A DNA stretch of 23,264 nucleotides from JBAYHA01 sp041666425 (GCA_041666425.1 JBAYHA010000009.1:1-23264), one strand, 5' to 3'; positions 8,474 through 14,453 are shown, counted from the stretch's first letter. Notes: generated by a model from the sequence alone, not told the origin. Numbers and translations are program-made.

Positions 8474-8592
8474 TCTCGGTAAAGCAGATAAACCGAGAGA
8501 AGCCCGAAACCCCAGGTGGTTTCGGGCGGATTTCCAAGAAATTGACGTTAGTCGATTTCTTAGATTTCCTGATTTCAAAATTACAAAATCAG
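8474..8592. other. three successive hairpins between the first and second island genes
   Basis: TCTCGGT/ACCGAGA with an 11-nt loop (8474-8498); a strong 10-bp stem GCCCGAAACC/GGTTTCGGGC with a 6-nt loop (8502-8527), lacking a T-run; and CTGATTT/AAATCAG with a 10-nt loop (8569-8592), ending right where the second boxA-like word begins. They could be mRNA stability, processing or pausing structures. No second promoter of good quality is seen here, so genes 1 and 2 are probably co-transcribed. Confidence 0.6.
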
Positions 8593-8649
8593 TGTTCTTT
8601 GATTAATCGTTATCTGACCCCAGCTCGGGGGTGATCGAGCAATGGAGGA
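8593..8649 (+). promoter_or_regulatory. structured leader RNA, copy B
   Basis: Second copy of the leader. TGTTCTTTGATTAA (8593-8606) and the 35-nt pseudoknot-capable block (8615-8649) are identical to copy A; only the ~8-nt linker between them differs. GGAGG (8644-8648) at its end serves the downstream gene. The block is thus conserved while the gene bodies next to it are unrelated, which points to a function or a mobile leader unit. Confidence 0.6.
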
Positions 8650-8654
8650 TGAAT

Positions 8655-9170
8655 ATGCATTTGGAAATTAATAAAAACATTAATCCGCAGTGGGTCAAAA
8701 CACTTTTGGCGGATTCGCGTTCTGTGAAAGAGAGAATGGCAACACTAGAATTGTCTCCTGTGGGAGTAGAATTTAGTGTGGAGTATTCGTTATCTGTTGC
8801 GGGGATTGATTTTATGAAGGGCTGGGAGCCAGCTTTTCATAGAGACAGAAGTAAAACCGGGCGTTTTACGATGGAGGTGTTACGAACAACAACGTTAACG
8901 CTTGATTTTAATCGTTTGTTGGATTATATCAATCGGTTTGGTCGACGTCCGGCCACGATTGACGAGTTGTGCGTATTGCAAGGGATACGCGCAGACGTTG
9001 TAATCAACAAGGTAGGAGAGTCTTCTACTTTATGTATTGCAGCCTTGGGTTCCGTTCGGCCAAATAGATTTCAGGAGATGGAAGTCCCTGTTTACTATCC
9101 TGGTGATCGGGGACTTACGACAAGAGCGATTCGAGAGATTGGACAGGCAGGTTATTTTTTGGTGATTTAA
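8655..9170 (+). CDS. hypothetical protein, second island gene
   Basis: A 171-aa soluble protein of unknown function. ATG at 8655 is chosen because it is 6 nt after GGAGG; the ATG at 8649 abuts the GGAGG and an in-frame GTG at 8631 lies inside the leader structure. No signal peptide, membrane segment or motif I can name. The middle is basic (HRDRSKTGRF), and a helical stretch LDFNRLLDYINRFGRRPATIDEL precedes a strand-rich C-terminal half ending in GYFLVI. It shares leader copy B with no protein similarity to the first island gene. The 26-bp gap to the next gene suggests the same transcript. Confidence 0.75.
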   Translation: MHLEINKNINPQWVKTLLADSRSVKERMATLELSPVGVEFSVEYSLSVAGIDFMKGWEPAFHRDRSKTGRFTMEVLRTTTLTLDFNRLLDYINRFGRRPATIDELCVLQGIRADVVINKVGESSTLCIAALGSVRPNRFQEMEVPVYYPGDRGLTTRAIREIGQAGYFLVI

Positions 9171-9196
9171 ATTTTTATTTTTTAAGGGAGGATGCT

Positions 9197-9625
9197 ATGT
9201 CTGATGAGACTTTCGACCGACTTCTGTCTGAGGCGGGATTTTCTACAACTTCCATCCATGATTTTTTGGGTGGCAAACGGTCTGATCTGCCGATTTGGTT
9301 GGTCATTGAAGTCGACTACGGCGGGCAAATTGCCTGCACCATCCCGGCGGAATTTTTGAAGGCGGACTTGACCGAGCAACTGGTTGATCAAGTTGTTGAT
9401 CAGCTCCAGCTTTTTCTCTGGGACGATATGGATGGTGGAACCTGTTCCTACCTGGCGCACCCCAAAGATTTCAGTAGGGGGGTAATTGGCGGAATGGGCG
9501 GGGGTGCTTTGATCGTTGGTTCGATTTGGGGACATCTTCAATTTTCGGAAAGGAAGGTTGAAGAGGATCTCTACCGAATCATCTCTCCGATTCTCAAGGA
9601 AAGAACAGAAATTGTTTTTTCCTGA
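9197..9625 (+). CDS. hypothetical acidic protein, third island gene
   Basis: A 142-aa protein of unknown function. The start at 9197 follows GGGAGG with 5-nt spacing. The N-terminal part is acidic (MSDETFDRLLSEAG), followed by strands PIWLVIEVDYGG and a helix with a repeated heptad-like LVDQVVDQLQLFL. A Gly-rich hydrophobic stretch (RGVIGGMGGGALIVGSIWG, about residues 94-112) could be a short buried helix or hairpin rather than a true membrane anchor. It is the last gene before the second GC hairpin and the terminator at 9677. It lacks the pseudoknot leader of the other two. Confidence 0.75.
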   Translation: MSDETFDRLLSEAGFSTTSIHDFLGGKRSDLPIWLVIEVDYGGQIACTIPAEFLKADLTEQLVDQVVDQLQLFLWDDMDGGTCSYLAHPKDFSRGVIGGMGGGALIVGSIWGHLQFSERKVEEDLYRIISPILKERTEIVFS

Positions 9626-9634
9626 ACTCCAACC

Positions 9635-9670
9635 GCGGCCGCGCACGAGCCTTCGGCTCGGCCGGCCGCA
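9635..9670. repeat. 36-nt GC-rich hairpin, copy 2
   Basis: Exact copy of 7825-7860 in the same orientation, 1810 bp downstream, 9 bp after the third island gene's stop and 6 bp before a terminator. Homologous recombination between the two copies would remove all three island genes and leave one hairpin. Confidence 0.9.
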
Positions 9671-9676
9671 AACAAC

Positions 9677-9714
9677 AAAAAAAGCGCTAATCTTCAGAAG
9701 ATTAGTGCTTTTTT
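9677..9714 (+). terminator. intrinsic terminator ending the accessory island
   Basis: AAAAAAGC, a mismatch, then CTAATCTT / AAGATTAG with a CAG loop, a mismatch, then GCTTTTTT. A strong symmetrical stem with T-runs on both strands. Confidence 0.9.
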
Positions 9715-9723
9715 GATTTTCAA

Positions 9724-9755
9724 AATAAAAAAAAGAAGTCATGACGGCTTCTTTT
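9724..9755 (-). terminator. intrinsic terminator after the pyrophosphatase gene
   Basis: AAAAGAAG (9731-9738) pairs with CTTCTTTT (9748-9755) around a 9-nt loop; read on the minus strand the stem is followed by eight T (9727-9734). It lies immediately after the rdgB-like stop codon. Confidence 0.8.
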
Positions 9756-9763
9756 AATTTAAT

Positions 9764-10303
9764 TTATTTTTTATTTAAAAAAGTTTTTAATTTCATCGTG
9801 GCCTTTTTGCGCATGCTAATTTTATTTTTTTCTTCGCGACCCATTTCTGCAAAAGTTTGCAAATATCCATCCGGTAGAAAAATTGGATCCCAACCAAAAT
9901 CACTTTTGGCTTTTGGTTTGACAATTTGGCCACTGATTTTGCCTTCGAAAAACTTAATTTCATTTTTTCTTTTTGAATATCCAATAATAGTTTTGGCTTC
10001 GGCGCGATTATTTTTGTATTTTTTTGTTAAATCAAACAAACCTTCTCGGCCAAGTTTTTGGAGAAACCATTTAATAAGTGGTCCTGGAAGTCCATTCAAA
10101 CAAGTCAAATATAGGGAAGTGTCTTCCACCATAAATTCTCCGGAATGATGTTTTCTGGCTTCGTGAAGTTTGGCTTCAATAATTTTCTGTGGATCAACTT
10201 CTTGAATTTCCGGTAAATCAATTTCCAGTTGCTTGACTTGTGGCAAAATGGCCTGAACTTCGGCCAATTTATTTTTGTTGCCAGTAATGAAATAAAGTGT
10301 CAT
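9764..10303 (-). CDS. rdgB: non-canonical purine NTP pyrophosphatase (ITPA/RdgB/HAM1 family)
   Basis: Hydrolyses ITP/dITP and XTP to the monophosphate plus pyrophosphate, keeping deaminated purines out of DNA and RNA. The product is 179 aa. Family motifs: TGNKNKLAEV near the N-terminus, VEDTSLYLTCLNGLPGP with the catalytic Asp, IKWFL, and SDFGWDPIFLPDG followed by TFAEM. The VEDTSL, GPLIKWFL and FGWDPIF-PDGY arrangement is closer to the eukaryote/archaeal ITPA type than to E. coli RdgB. Oddity: the conserved C-terminal Ser-His-Arg motif is Ser-Met-Arg here (NKISMRKKA). The ATG at 10303 has no Shine-Dalgarno. It has its own promoter and terminator. Confidence 0.92.
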   Translation of the reverse strand: MTLYFITGNKNKLAEVQAILPQVKQLEIDLPEIQEVDPQKIIEAKLHEARKHHSGEFMVEDTSLYLTCLNGLPGPLIKWFLQKLGREGLFDLTKKYKNNRAEAKTIIGYSKRKNEIKFFEGKISGQIVKPKAKSDFGWDPIFLPDGYLQTFAEMGREEKNKISMRKKATMKLKTFLNKK

Positions 10304-10322
10304 AAAATTTATTTATAAGCGT

Positions 10323-10351
10323 ATTATAATGAAAATTTACGAAAAAATCAA
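10323..10351 (-). promoter_or_regulatory. promoter of the ITPA/rdgB-like gene
   Basis: On the minus strand: TTGATT (10351-10346), 17-bp spacer, TATAAT (10328-10323), about 20 bp before the ATG. Confidence 0.7.
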
Positions 10352-10460
10352 AATTTTGCGAAACCGTTTTTGTGTTGTTGGTAAAAAATAACAACAAGAA
10401 AAAGTAATTTCTGGTTTTTTATAATTTGTGATAATATTAGGATGAAATAAATCAAAAAAT

Positions 10461-11804
10461 ATGGAAAAATTTGATGTGGTTATCGTTGGTGCCGGACCGG
10501 CCGGAATTTTCTCCGCTTATGAATTGATAAAAAACAAACCTGAATTGAAGATTGCTTTGCTTGATCAAGGCAATTTGATTCGTAATCGAGCCAAGAGTGA
10601 AGTAATGTGTGGAGTTGGTGGTGCGGGTACTTTTTCCGACGGCAAATTGCATTATACTCCCGTTCTCAGTCACGAAAAAATGTTGCATCTTTTTCACGAA
10701 GTGGAATATCAAAAGATTTTAAATTATGTTGATGAAATATTTACCGATTTTGGAGTTAATGCCGATTATTATCCCAAGAATTTGGAACAAACGCAAACCT
10801 TGGTTGATGAAGCGGCCAAGAAAAGTATCAAGCTTTTTATTCGCAAAGCGCGCCATGTCGGTTCTGACAAATTACCAAAAATTATTGAACGATTTGAAGA
10901 TTATCTTATTTCTCACGGAGTAAAAATTTTTCCAAAAGTGGAAATTACGGATATTATTTTGCATGAAAATATCGCCACCGGGGTTATTTCCTCTGATGGG
11001 CAAGAATTTTTTGCTGACAAAATTTTGTTGGCTCCGGGGCGCGTGAATGCGCATTGGTTGCAAAAACTTTCAGCCAAATATGATCTTGGTTTTACTTTTG
11101 AAAAAGTTGAGGTTGGTGTGCGGGTGGAATTTTTACAAGCGGTTTTAAAAAAACATGCTGATTTGATGTATGAAACAGTTTTTATGATGAAAACCCCGAC
11201 ATTTGATGATGTTATTAGAACTTTTTGTCCATGTCCAAACGGTTATGTCGCGGCCGAAAAATATGATGATTTTGTTTGCGTAAATGGTCACAGTAATTCG
11301 GATCATAATTCTATAAATTCAAATTTTGCTTTTGTTTCCGAAGTGGCGTTAACAGAACCGGTGGAGAATACGATTGATTACGGCAAATCAATTGCCAAAT
11401 TGGCCAATACAATTGGTGGAGGATTACCGATTTTGCAAAGATTTGATGATTTGGAACGCGGTCGTCGCAGTACTTGGTCAAGAATAAATTCCGGTTTTGT
11501 TTTTCCAACTTTGCGCGAAGTTACTCCGGGTGATATTTCCATGGCGTTGCCTCATCGCATCGTCACCAATATTATCGAAGGTTTGCGTCAATTGGATCAG
11601 GTTTTGCCGGGCATTGCTTCTCCGCACACTTTGCTTTATGCGCCGGAAATAAAATTAAGATCTTCAAAAATAAAAACTGATAAGAATTTGCAAACAAAAA
11701 TAAATAATTTGTATGTCGCGGGCGATGGTGCCGGTCTTTCTGGTTGTATTACCGGTGCGGCGGCCACTGGAATAATTGTCGCGCAAGGTATACTGAGTTT
11801 ATAA
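10461..11804 (+). CDS. FAD-dependent oxidoreductase / dehydrogenase (COG2509-like)
   Basis: A 447-aa flavoprotein. The N-terminal Rossmann motif GAGPAG (residues 10-15) follows a beta strand DVVIVG. The Cys- and Gly-rich stretch MCGVGGAGTFSDGKL just after the first alpha-beta unit is typical of COG2509-type FAD-dependent dehydrogenases. A second FAD-contact segment near the C-terminus reads YVAGDGAGLSGCITGAA. A CPCPNG motif lies mid-protein. The physiological substrate of this family is not established; an archaeal-style geranylgeranyl reductase relation is possible but less likely. No Shine-Dalgarno. Possible -10 elements are TATAAT (10420) and GATAAT with TGn (10430). The stop is followed at once by the word-repeat region at 11799. 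Confidence 0.88.
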   Translation: MEKFDVVIVGAGPAGIFSAYELIKNKPELKIALLDQGNLIRNRAKSEVMCGVGGAGTFSDGKLHYTPVLSHEKMLHLFHEVEYQKILNYVDEIFTDFGVNADYYPKNLEQTQTLVDEAAKKSIKLFIRKARHVGSDKLPKIIERFEDYLISHGVKIFPKVEITDIILHENIATGVISSDGQEFFADKILLAPGRVNAHWLQKLSAKYDLGFTFEKVEVGVRVEFLQAVLKKHADLMYETVFMMKTPTFDDVIRTFCPCPNGYVAAEKYDDFVCVNGHSNSDHNSINSNFAFVSEVALTEPVENTIDYGKSIAKLANTIGGGLPILQRFDDLERGRRSTWSRINSGFVFPTLREVTPGDISMALPHRIVTNIIEGLRQLDQVLPGIASPHTLLYAPEIKLRSSKIKTDKNLQTKINNLYVAGDGAGLSGCITGAAATGIIVAQGILSL

Positions 11805-11955
11805 AGTTAGAAAGTTTTTAAAGTTCATAAAGATTAAAGCGGGTATTTTTATTTAGGTTGATATTAAGACTTTATAATTTTAACAACCTTCCGAACTTTA
11901 TAAACTTTACAAACTTTATCACAAGGTGATCCCTTCGGGACAAACTTTATGAACT
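11799..11955. repeat. inverted arrays of the 9-bp ACTTTAYAA word
   Basis: Reverse-orientation copies (TTATAAAGT and variants) begin across the stop codon of the oxidoreductase gene and run to 11832. Forward copies ACTTTATAA, ACTTTACAA and ACTTTATCA lie at 11895-11921, and ACTTTATGA at 11944-11952. AGTTCATAAAG (11822-11832) and CTTTATGAACT (11945-11955) are perfectly complementary. The region could fold as one long imperfect hairpin. It is the same word as the array before ileS. Confidence 0.7.
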
Positions 11956-11962
11956 AATATTT

Positions 11963-12610
11963 ATGGATTTCGGTATTGAATTAGCAACAAAAAACAAAAC
12001 GCAAAAAAATAAAAATAAATTTTGGAAAATAATTTTACTAATTTTTTTGTTTATAATAATTTTTGTAGTTAGCATTATTTTAACCGTGCAATTTCGTTAT
12101 CACAACAAAATAATTTCCGGTGAAAAACTGGATGATTATAATGTGGCTTTGGTTTTTGGCGCAGGGTTAAAAAAGGGCGGTTTGCCGAGTGATATTTTGG
12201 CCGATCGATTAAAAACTGCGATTCAACTTTATCAAGATAGCAAAGTAAAAACTTTAATTTTGAGTGGTGATAACTCCAGTGAAGAGCATCAAGAAGTGAT
12301 GGCCATGAAAAAAATGGCGTTGGAATTTGGTTTGCCGGAAGATGCGTTAATTGAAGATAGTTGTGGATTGGATACTTTTGCTTCTTGCGCCAGAGTAAAA
12401 AGTGAATTTAGTTTGTCAAAAATCATTTTAATCACCCAAAAATATCATTTACGGCGCGCCCTTTACCTTTGTAATTCTCTTGGGATTGACGCTTATGGCG
12501 TGCCGGCTATTGATCGTGGTTATGTTTTTCAAAGACAGTATAATTATCGGGAAATTTTGGCCAGTTTAAATTCTTTTTTTGAAATAAACTTTTTGAAAAG
12601 AAAAGAATAA
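11963..12610 (+). CDS. ElyC/SanA/YdcF family (DUF218) membrane-anchored protein
   Basis: A 215-aa protein with a basic, Lys-rich N-terminus, one membrane helix (about residues 22-43) and an extracytoplasmic DUF218 domain. Family marks: VALVFGAGLKKGGLPSDIL (nucleotide-binding-like first strand and loop), ADRLKTAIQLY, LILSGDN, TFASCARVK and the conserved TQKYHLRRALYLC. In other bacteria SanA/ElyC proteins affect envelope integrity and peptidoglycan precursor metabolism; the biochemical activity is not settled. The topology fits SanA (single N-terminal anchor) best. No Shine-Dalgarno before ATG 11963. A good terminator follows at 12633. Confidence 0.88.
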   Translation: MDFGIELATKNKTQKNKNKFWKIILLIFLFIIIFVVSIILTVQFRYHNKIISGEKLDDYNVALVFGAGLKKGGLPSDILADRLKTAIQLYQDSKVKTLILSGDNSSEEHQEVMAMKKMALEFGLPEDALIEDSCGLDTFASCARVKSEFSLSKIILITQKYHLRRALYLCNSLGIDAYGVPAIDRGYVFQRQYNYREILASLNSFFEINFLKRKE

Positions 12611-12632
12611 TCTTTTGTCTTAATTTAGAAAT

Positions 12633-12659
12633 AAAAACGCACGATTAAGGCGTTTTTTT
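12633..12659 (+). terminator. intrinsic terminator after the DUF218 gene
   Basis: AAAAACGC / GCGTTTTT stem, 9-nt loop, seven-T run. Confidence 0.88.
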
Positions 12660-12737
12660 GTTCCCCACGATTTTAGATCAATTATTAAGTTTGCTAAAAT
12701 AAAAAGGATTTAATAAATAATCGCTTTTTATTAACGC

Positions 12738-12766
12738 TTGACAGTATTATCTCGGTGCGTTATTAT
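12738..12766 (+). promoter_or_regulatory. promoter of the higBA operon
   Basis: TTGACA (12738-12743), 17-bp spacer, TATTAT (12761-12766). The predicted transcription start is only about 8 nt before the higB ATG, so the mRNA is almost leaderless. HigA-type antitoxins usually repress their own promoter by binding around it; no clean palindrome is obvious here. Confidence 0.75.
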
Positions 12767-12780
12767 AAAGTCGCAGGTAT

Positions 12781-13065
12781 ATGATAATAAGTTTCAAAAA
12801 TTCGGATGCCGAGGACATTTTTAATCAGGAGTATTCCAAAAATTTACCGTTTTTCATACAAAAAACAGCCATGCGTAAATTGTGGATGCTTGATGCCTCT
12901 GTAATAATAAATGATTTGAGAATCCCGCCCGGAAATCATCTGAAAAAATTAAAAGGACAACAATTAAATCAATATTCGATAAGAATTAATGACCAGTGGA
13001 GAATTTGCTTCAATTGGGACAATGGAAACGCGATTGATGTCGAAATAGTTGATTATCATAAATAA
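12781..13065 (+). CDS. higB: HigB-type toxin (RelE/ParE superfamily mRNA interferase)
   Basis: A 94-aa toxin of the plasmid-maintenance killer family, which cleaves mRNA on the ribosome. It has the typical organisation: N-terminal strand IISFKNSDAEDIF, two helices, then LRIPPGNHLKKLKG, YSIRINDQWRICFNW and the closing strand VEIVDYHK. The conserved Arg of INDQWRI and the basic LKKLKG segment fit HigB. The toxin gene precedes the antitoxin gene, as is characteristic of higBA. ATG at 12781 has no clear Shine-Dalgarno and an extremely short predicted leader. The gap to higA is 10 bp. Confidence 0.92.
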   Translation: MIISFKNSDAEDIFNQEYSKNLPFFIQKTAMRKLWMLDASVIINDLRIPPGNHLKKLKGQQLNQYSIRINDQWRICFNWDNGNAIDVEIVDYHK

Positions 13066-13075
13066 AATAACAGTT

Positions 13076-13381
13076 ATGCCAAAAAAAATAAAGCCGGTTC
13101 ATCCGGGGGGAATTTTGCAAGAAGAATTTTTAATTCCTTTACAAATCAGCCAATATCGTTTGGCACGGGATATTGATGTTTCGCCAAGGCGAATAAATGA
13201 GATTATTCACGGGAAAAGGGCAATAACGGCTGATACGGCATTGCGTTTGAGCAAATATTTCAAAAATTCACCTGAATTTTGGTTGAACTTGCAAGTCCAT
13301 TATGATTTGGTTATCGCCCAAAACAAGTTGTTTAATGTTTTAAAAAATAATGTAAAAATTGCGCAATACGCATCCAAATAA
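13076..13381 (+). CDS. higA: HigA-type antitoxin (XRE family DNA-binding protein)
   Basis: A 101-aa antitoxin with an N-terminal helix-turn-helix: PVHPGGILQEEFL, then SQYRLARDIDVSPRRINEII and HGKRAITADTALRLSKYF, matching the VapI/HigA consensus. It neutralises HigB and probably represses the operon. ATG at 13076 is chosen because it gives the usual MPKKIKPVHPG start; an in-frame start at 13049 would overlap the higB end. No Shine-Dalgarno. The C-terminal helix (HYDLVIAQNKLFNVL) is typical. DUF2164 follows after 8 bp. Confidence 0.93.
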   Translation: MPKKIKPVHPGGILQEEFLIPLQISQYRLARDIDVSPRRINEIIHGKRAITADTALRLSKYFKNSPEFWLNLQVHYDLVIAQNKLFNVLKNNVKIAQYASK

Positions 13382-13389
13382 ATAAAACT

Positions 13390-13644
13390 ATGCAAAAAAT
13401 AAAAAAATCTTGGGATTTTATGTCCAAGGAACAACGCGATGACTTTGTAAAGGAAATTATAGAATTTTTTTTATTGAAACAGGAAAAGAAGATTACTCTT
13501 TTTGAGGCCGAAGAAATTTTAGATTTCTTTTTGGAGAATCTGGAAAGCAAAATTTACAATCGGGCTATTTTTGATGCGCGAAATGTTCTTGCCAGAAATA
13601 ATGAAAACTTGCAAATCGATCTTGATTTGTTGATGAAAAAATAA
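13390..13644 (+). CDS. DUF2164-like protein, third gene of the higBA operon
   Basis: An 84-aa protein resembling DUF2164: a helix with two acidic-basic faces (SKEQRDDFVKEIIEFFLLKQ), then EAEEILDFFLENL, the conserved YNRAIFDAR core and a C-terminal LQIDLDLLMKK. The family function is unknown. It lies 8 bp after higA and before the shared terminator, with no promoter of its own, so it is very likely co-expressed with the toxin-antitoxin pair. No Shine-Dalgarno. Family assignment is from remembered consensus (FF, YN, DA) and is moderately sure. Confidence 0.82.
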   Translation: MQKIKKSWDFMSKEQRDDFVKEIIEFFLLKQEKKITLFEAEEILDFFLENLESKIYNRAIFDARNVLARNNENLQIDLDLLMKK

Positions 13645-13663
13645 TTTTTAAAAAATAAATTAA

Positions 13664-13694
13664 AAAAGACCGCAACTTTGAGTTGTGGCCTTTT
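13664..13694. terminator. bidirectional terminator between convergent transcripts
   Basis: AAAAGACCGCAACT pairs with AGTTGTGGCCTTTT around a TTG loop (one mismatch, one G-U). T-rich on both strands, it serves the higBA-DUF2164 operon (plus) and the small membrane protein gene (minus). Confidence 0.88.
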
Positions 13695-13699
13695 GTGTC

Positions 13700-13945
13700 T
13701 TATGGTCGTTTAAATAATTTGGCAAAATCGTTCTGTAGTTTTTTTAGCTTTTTGCGTTGGTCGATGAAAGCAATTGTCTGAAATCCTACTCCGGCGGTAA
13801 AAATTGCCGAAGGGAAAAACATAAAAAGAGGATTGGCTTTGATTAGTTCTAATAAACACGAAAAGACGATAACTGAAATAAAAATGAGCACTACACCGAT
13901 AAGCATTAGTGATGTCGGTCGTCGATCTTGATTGAAGGATTTCAT
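13700..13945 (-). CDS. small two-helix membrane protein
   Basis: An 81-aa protein of unknown function with two hydrophobic helices (residues ~12-33 and ~40-60), a basic N-terminus (KSFNQDRRP) and a Lys/Arg-rich amphipathic C-terminal tail (DQRKKLKKLQNDFAKLFKRP), predicting both ends in the cytoplasm. ATG at 13945 is chosen over an in-frame TTG at 13975 because AAGGAG lies 7 nt before it. It has its own promoter and shares the terminator at 13664. The leader contains the word TGTTCTTTGA (13968-13959, minus) seen also in the 8.0 and 8.6 kb leaders. It could be a membrane-active small protein, but nothing supports a toxin role. Confidence 0.78.
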   Translation of the reverse strand: MKSFNQDRRPTSLMLIGVVLIFISVIVFSCLLELIKANPLFMFFPSAIFTAGVGFQTIAFIDQRKKLKKLQNDFAKLFKRP

Positions 13946-13981
13946 TAGTTTCTCCTTGTCAAAGAACATCAACAATAGCTA

Positions 13982-14010
13982 ACTTTACATAAATTTATTG
14001 GCTTTGTCAA
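13982..14010 (-). promoter_or_regulatory. promoter of the small membrane protein gene
   Basis: Minus strand: TTGACA (14010-14005), 17-bp spacer, TAAAGT (13987-13982). The predicted start is about 13975, giving a ~30-nt leader with the boxA-like word. Confidence 0.75.
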
Positions 14011-14094
14011 CGCTTGTTGTGTCTTTTATTTAAAATTAGATAAAATAGTTTTATTTTGTAACGATTCTGGGGAAATGGCGTCATAAATAATGTA

Positions 14095-14210
14095 GGCTAC
14101 GAAACAACGAAAGGCCTACCTGCCTGCGCGTAGCCGAACTACGCTTCGGCGAAGGCAGGCGAAACTACCCTAAGCATAGCGATGCAGTCGGGCGAATGCT
14201 ACGAAAAATT
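14095..14210. repeat. intergenic repeat with GC-rich cruciform
   Basis: GGCTACGAAACAACGAAAGG (14095-14114) shares its word with the inverted repeat before ruvA. It is followed by a two-tier hairpin: outer CCTGCCT (14119-14125) with AGGCAGG (14153-14159), inner GCGTAG (14128-14133) with CTACGC (14139-14144), loop CCGAA. No T-run, so it is more REP-like than a terminator. Confidence 0.65.
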
Positions 14211-14269
14211 AGTAAATATTATAAAAAGGTGAATAATTTAAATTTATAGGAAAAGTGTAATTTGTTAAT

Positions 14270-14386
14270 ATGAAAAATTTTAATCTAAATAATTATTGTT
14301 GGTCAAAAACAAACAAGCCCGTTGCCATTGTGGCGGACGGCGTTTTGCTTTGTGTCAATTTGACCAGAATTATTATTGGAATATAA
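14270..14386 (+). CDS. possible 38-codon small ORF inside a structured RNA
   Basis: ATG at 14270 opens 38 codons ending at TAA 14384. It contains a hydrophobic middle (PVAIVADGVLLCVNL). There is no Shine-Dalgarno upstream (GGAAAAGTG lies too far away). The ORF coincides with the hairpin 14300-14366, so the sequence may be constrained as RNA and the ORF may be chance. Listed as a leader-peptide candidate only. Confidence 0.2.
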   Translation: MKNFNLNNYCWSKTNKPVAIVADGVLLCVNLTRIIIGI

Positions 14387-14453
14387 ATTTTTGATAAATT
14401 TCAAAATCTTCAATAATGCGTCCGGCCAGATTGGCTCGGACGCTTTTGTTTTT
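14300..14453 (+). ncRNA. candidate structured RNA ending in an intrinsic terminator
   Basis: A long imperfect hairpin is closed by TGGTCAAA (14300-14307) and TTTGACCA (14359-14366), with further pairing inside (GCC/GGC blocks around an ATTGT loop). A small TTTTGA/TCAAAA hairpin follows. The terminator is strong: GCGTCCG-GCCA (14418-14428), loop GAT, TGGC-T-CGGACGC, then TTTTGTTTTT to 14453. No protein gene precedes the terminator on this strand, so it should end a small RNA, or act as an attenuator for the MFS gene ~190 bp downstream. I cannot match it to a known RNA family; no promoter is confidently placed. Confidence 0.45.

Noticed and set aside
8168..8578. 136-aa open frame on the minus strand
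   Set aside because: Antisense to the first island gene and crossing two strong hairpins; no start signal. The plus-strand frame has promoter, leader and GGAGG.
8631..8654. GTG start at 8631 for the second island gene
   Set aside because: It lies inside the duplicated leader, upstream of the GGAGG; the identical leader of the first gene is non-coding in that position.
7825..9670. Integron attC sites
   Set aside because: The hairpins are short and GC-rich but lack GTTRRRY/RYYYAAC core sites, and no integrase is visible.
9182..9742. 186-aa open frame on the minus strand
   Set aside because: It runs antisense to the third island gene, through the GC hairpin and terminator, has no ribosome binding site, and the plus-strand gene has a Shine-Dalgarno and operon context.
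9741..10148. 135-aa open frame on the plus strand
   Set aside because: Antisense shadow of the clearly recognised ITPA/rdgB-like gene.
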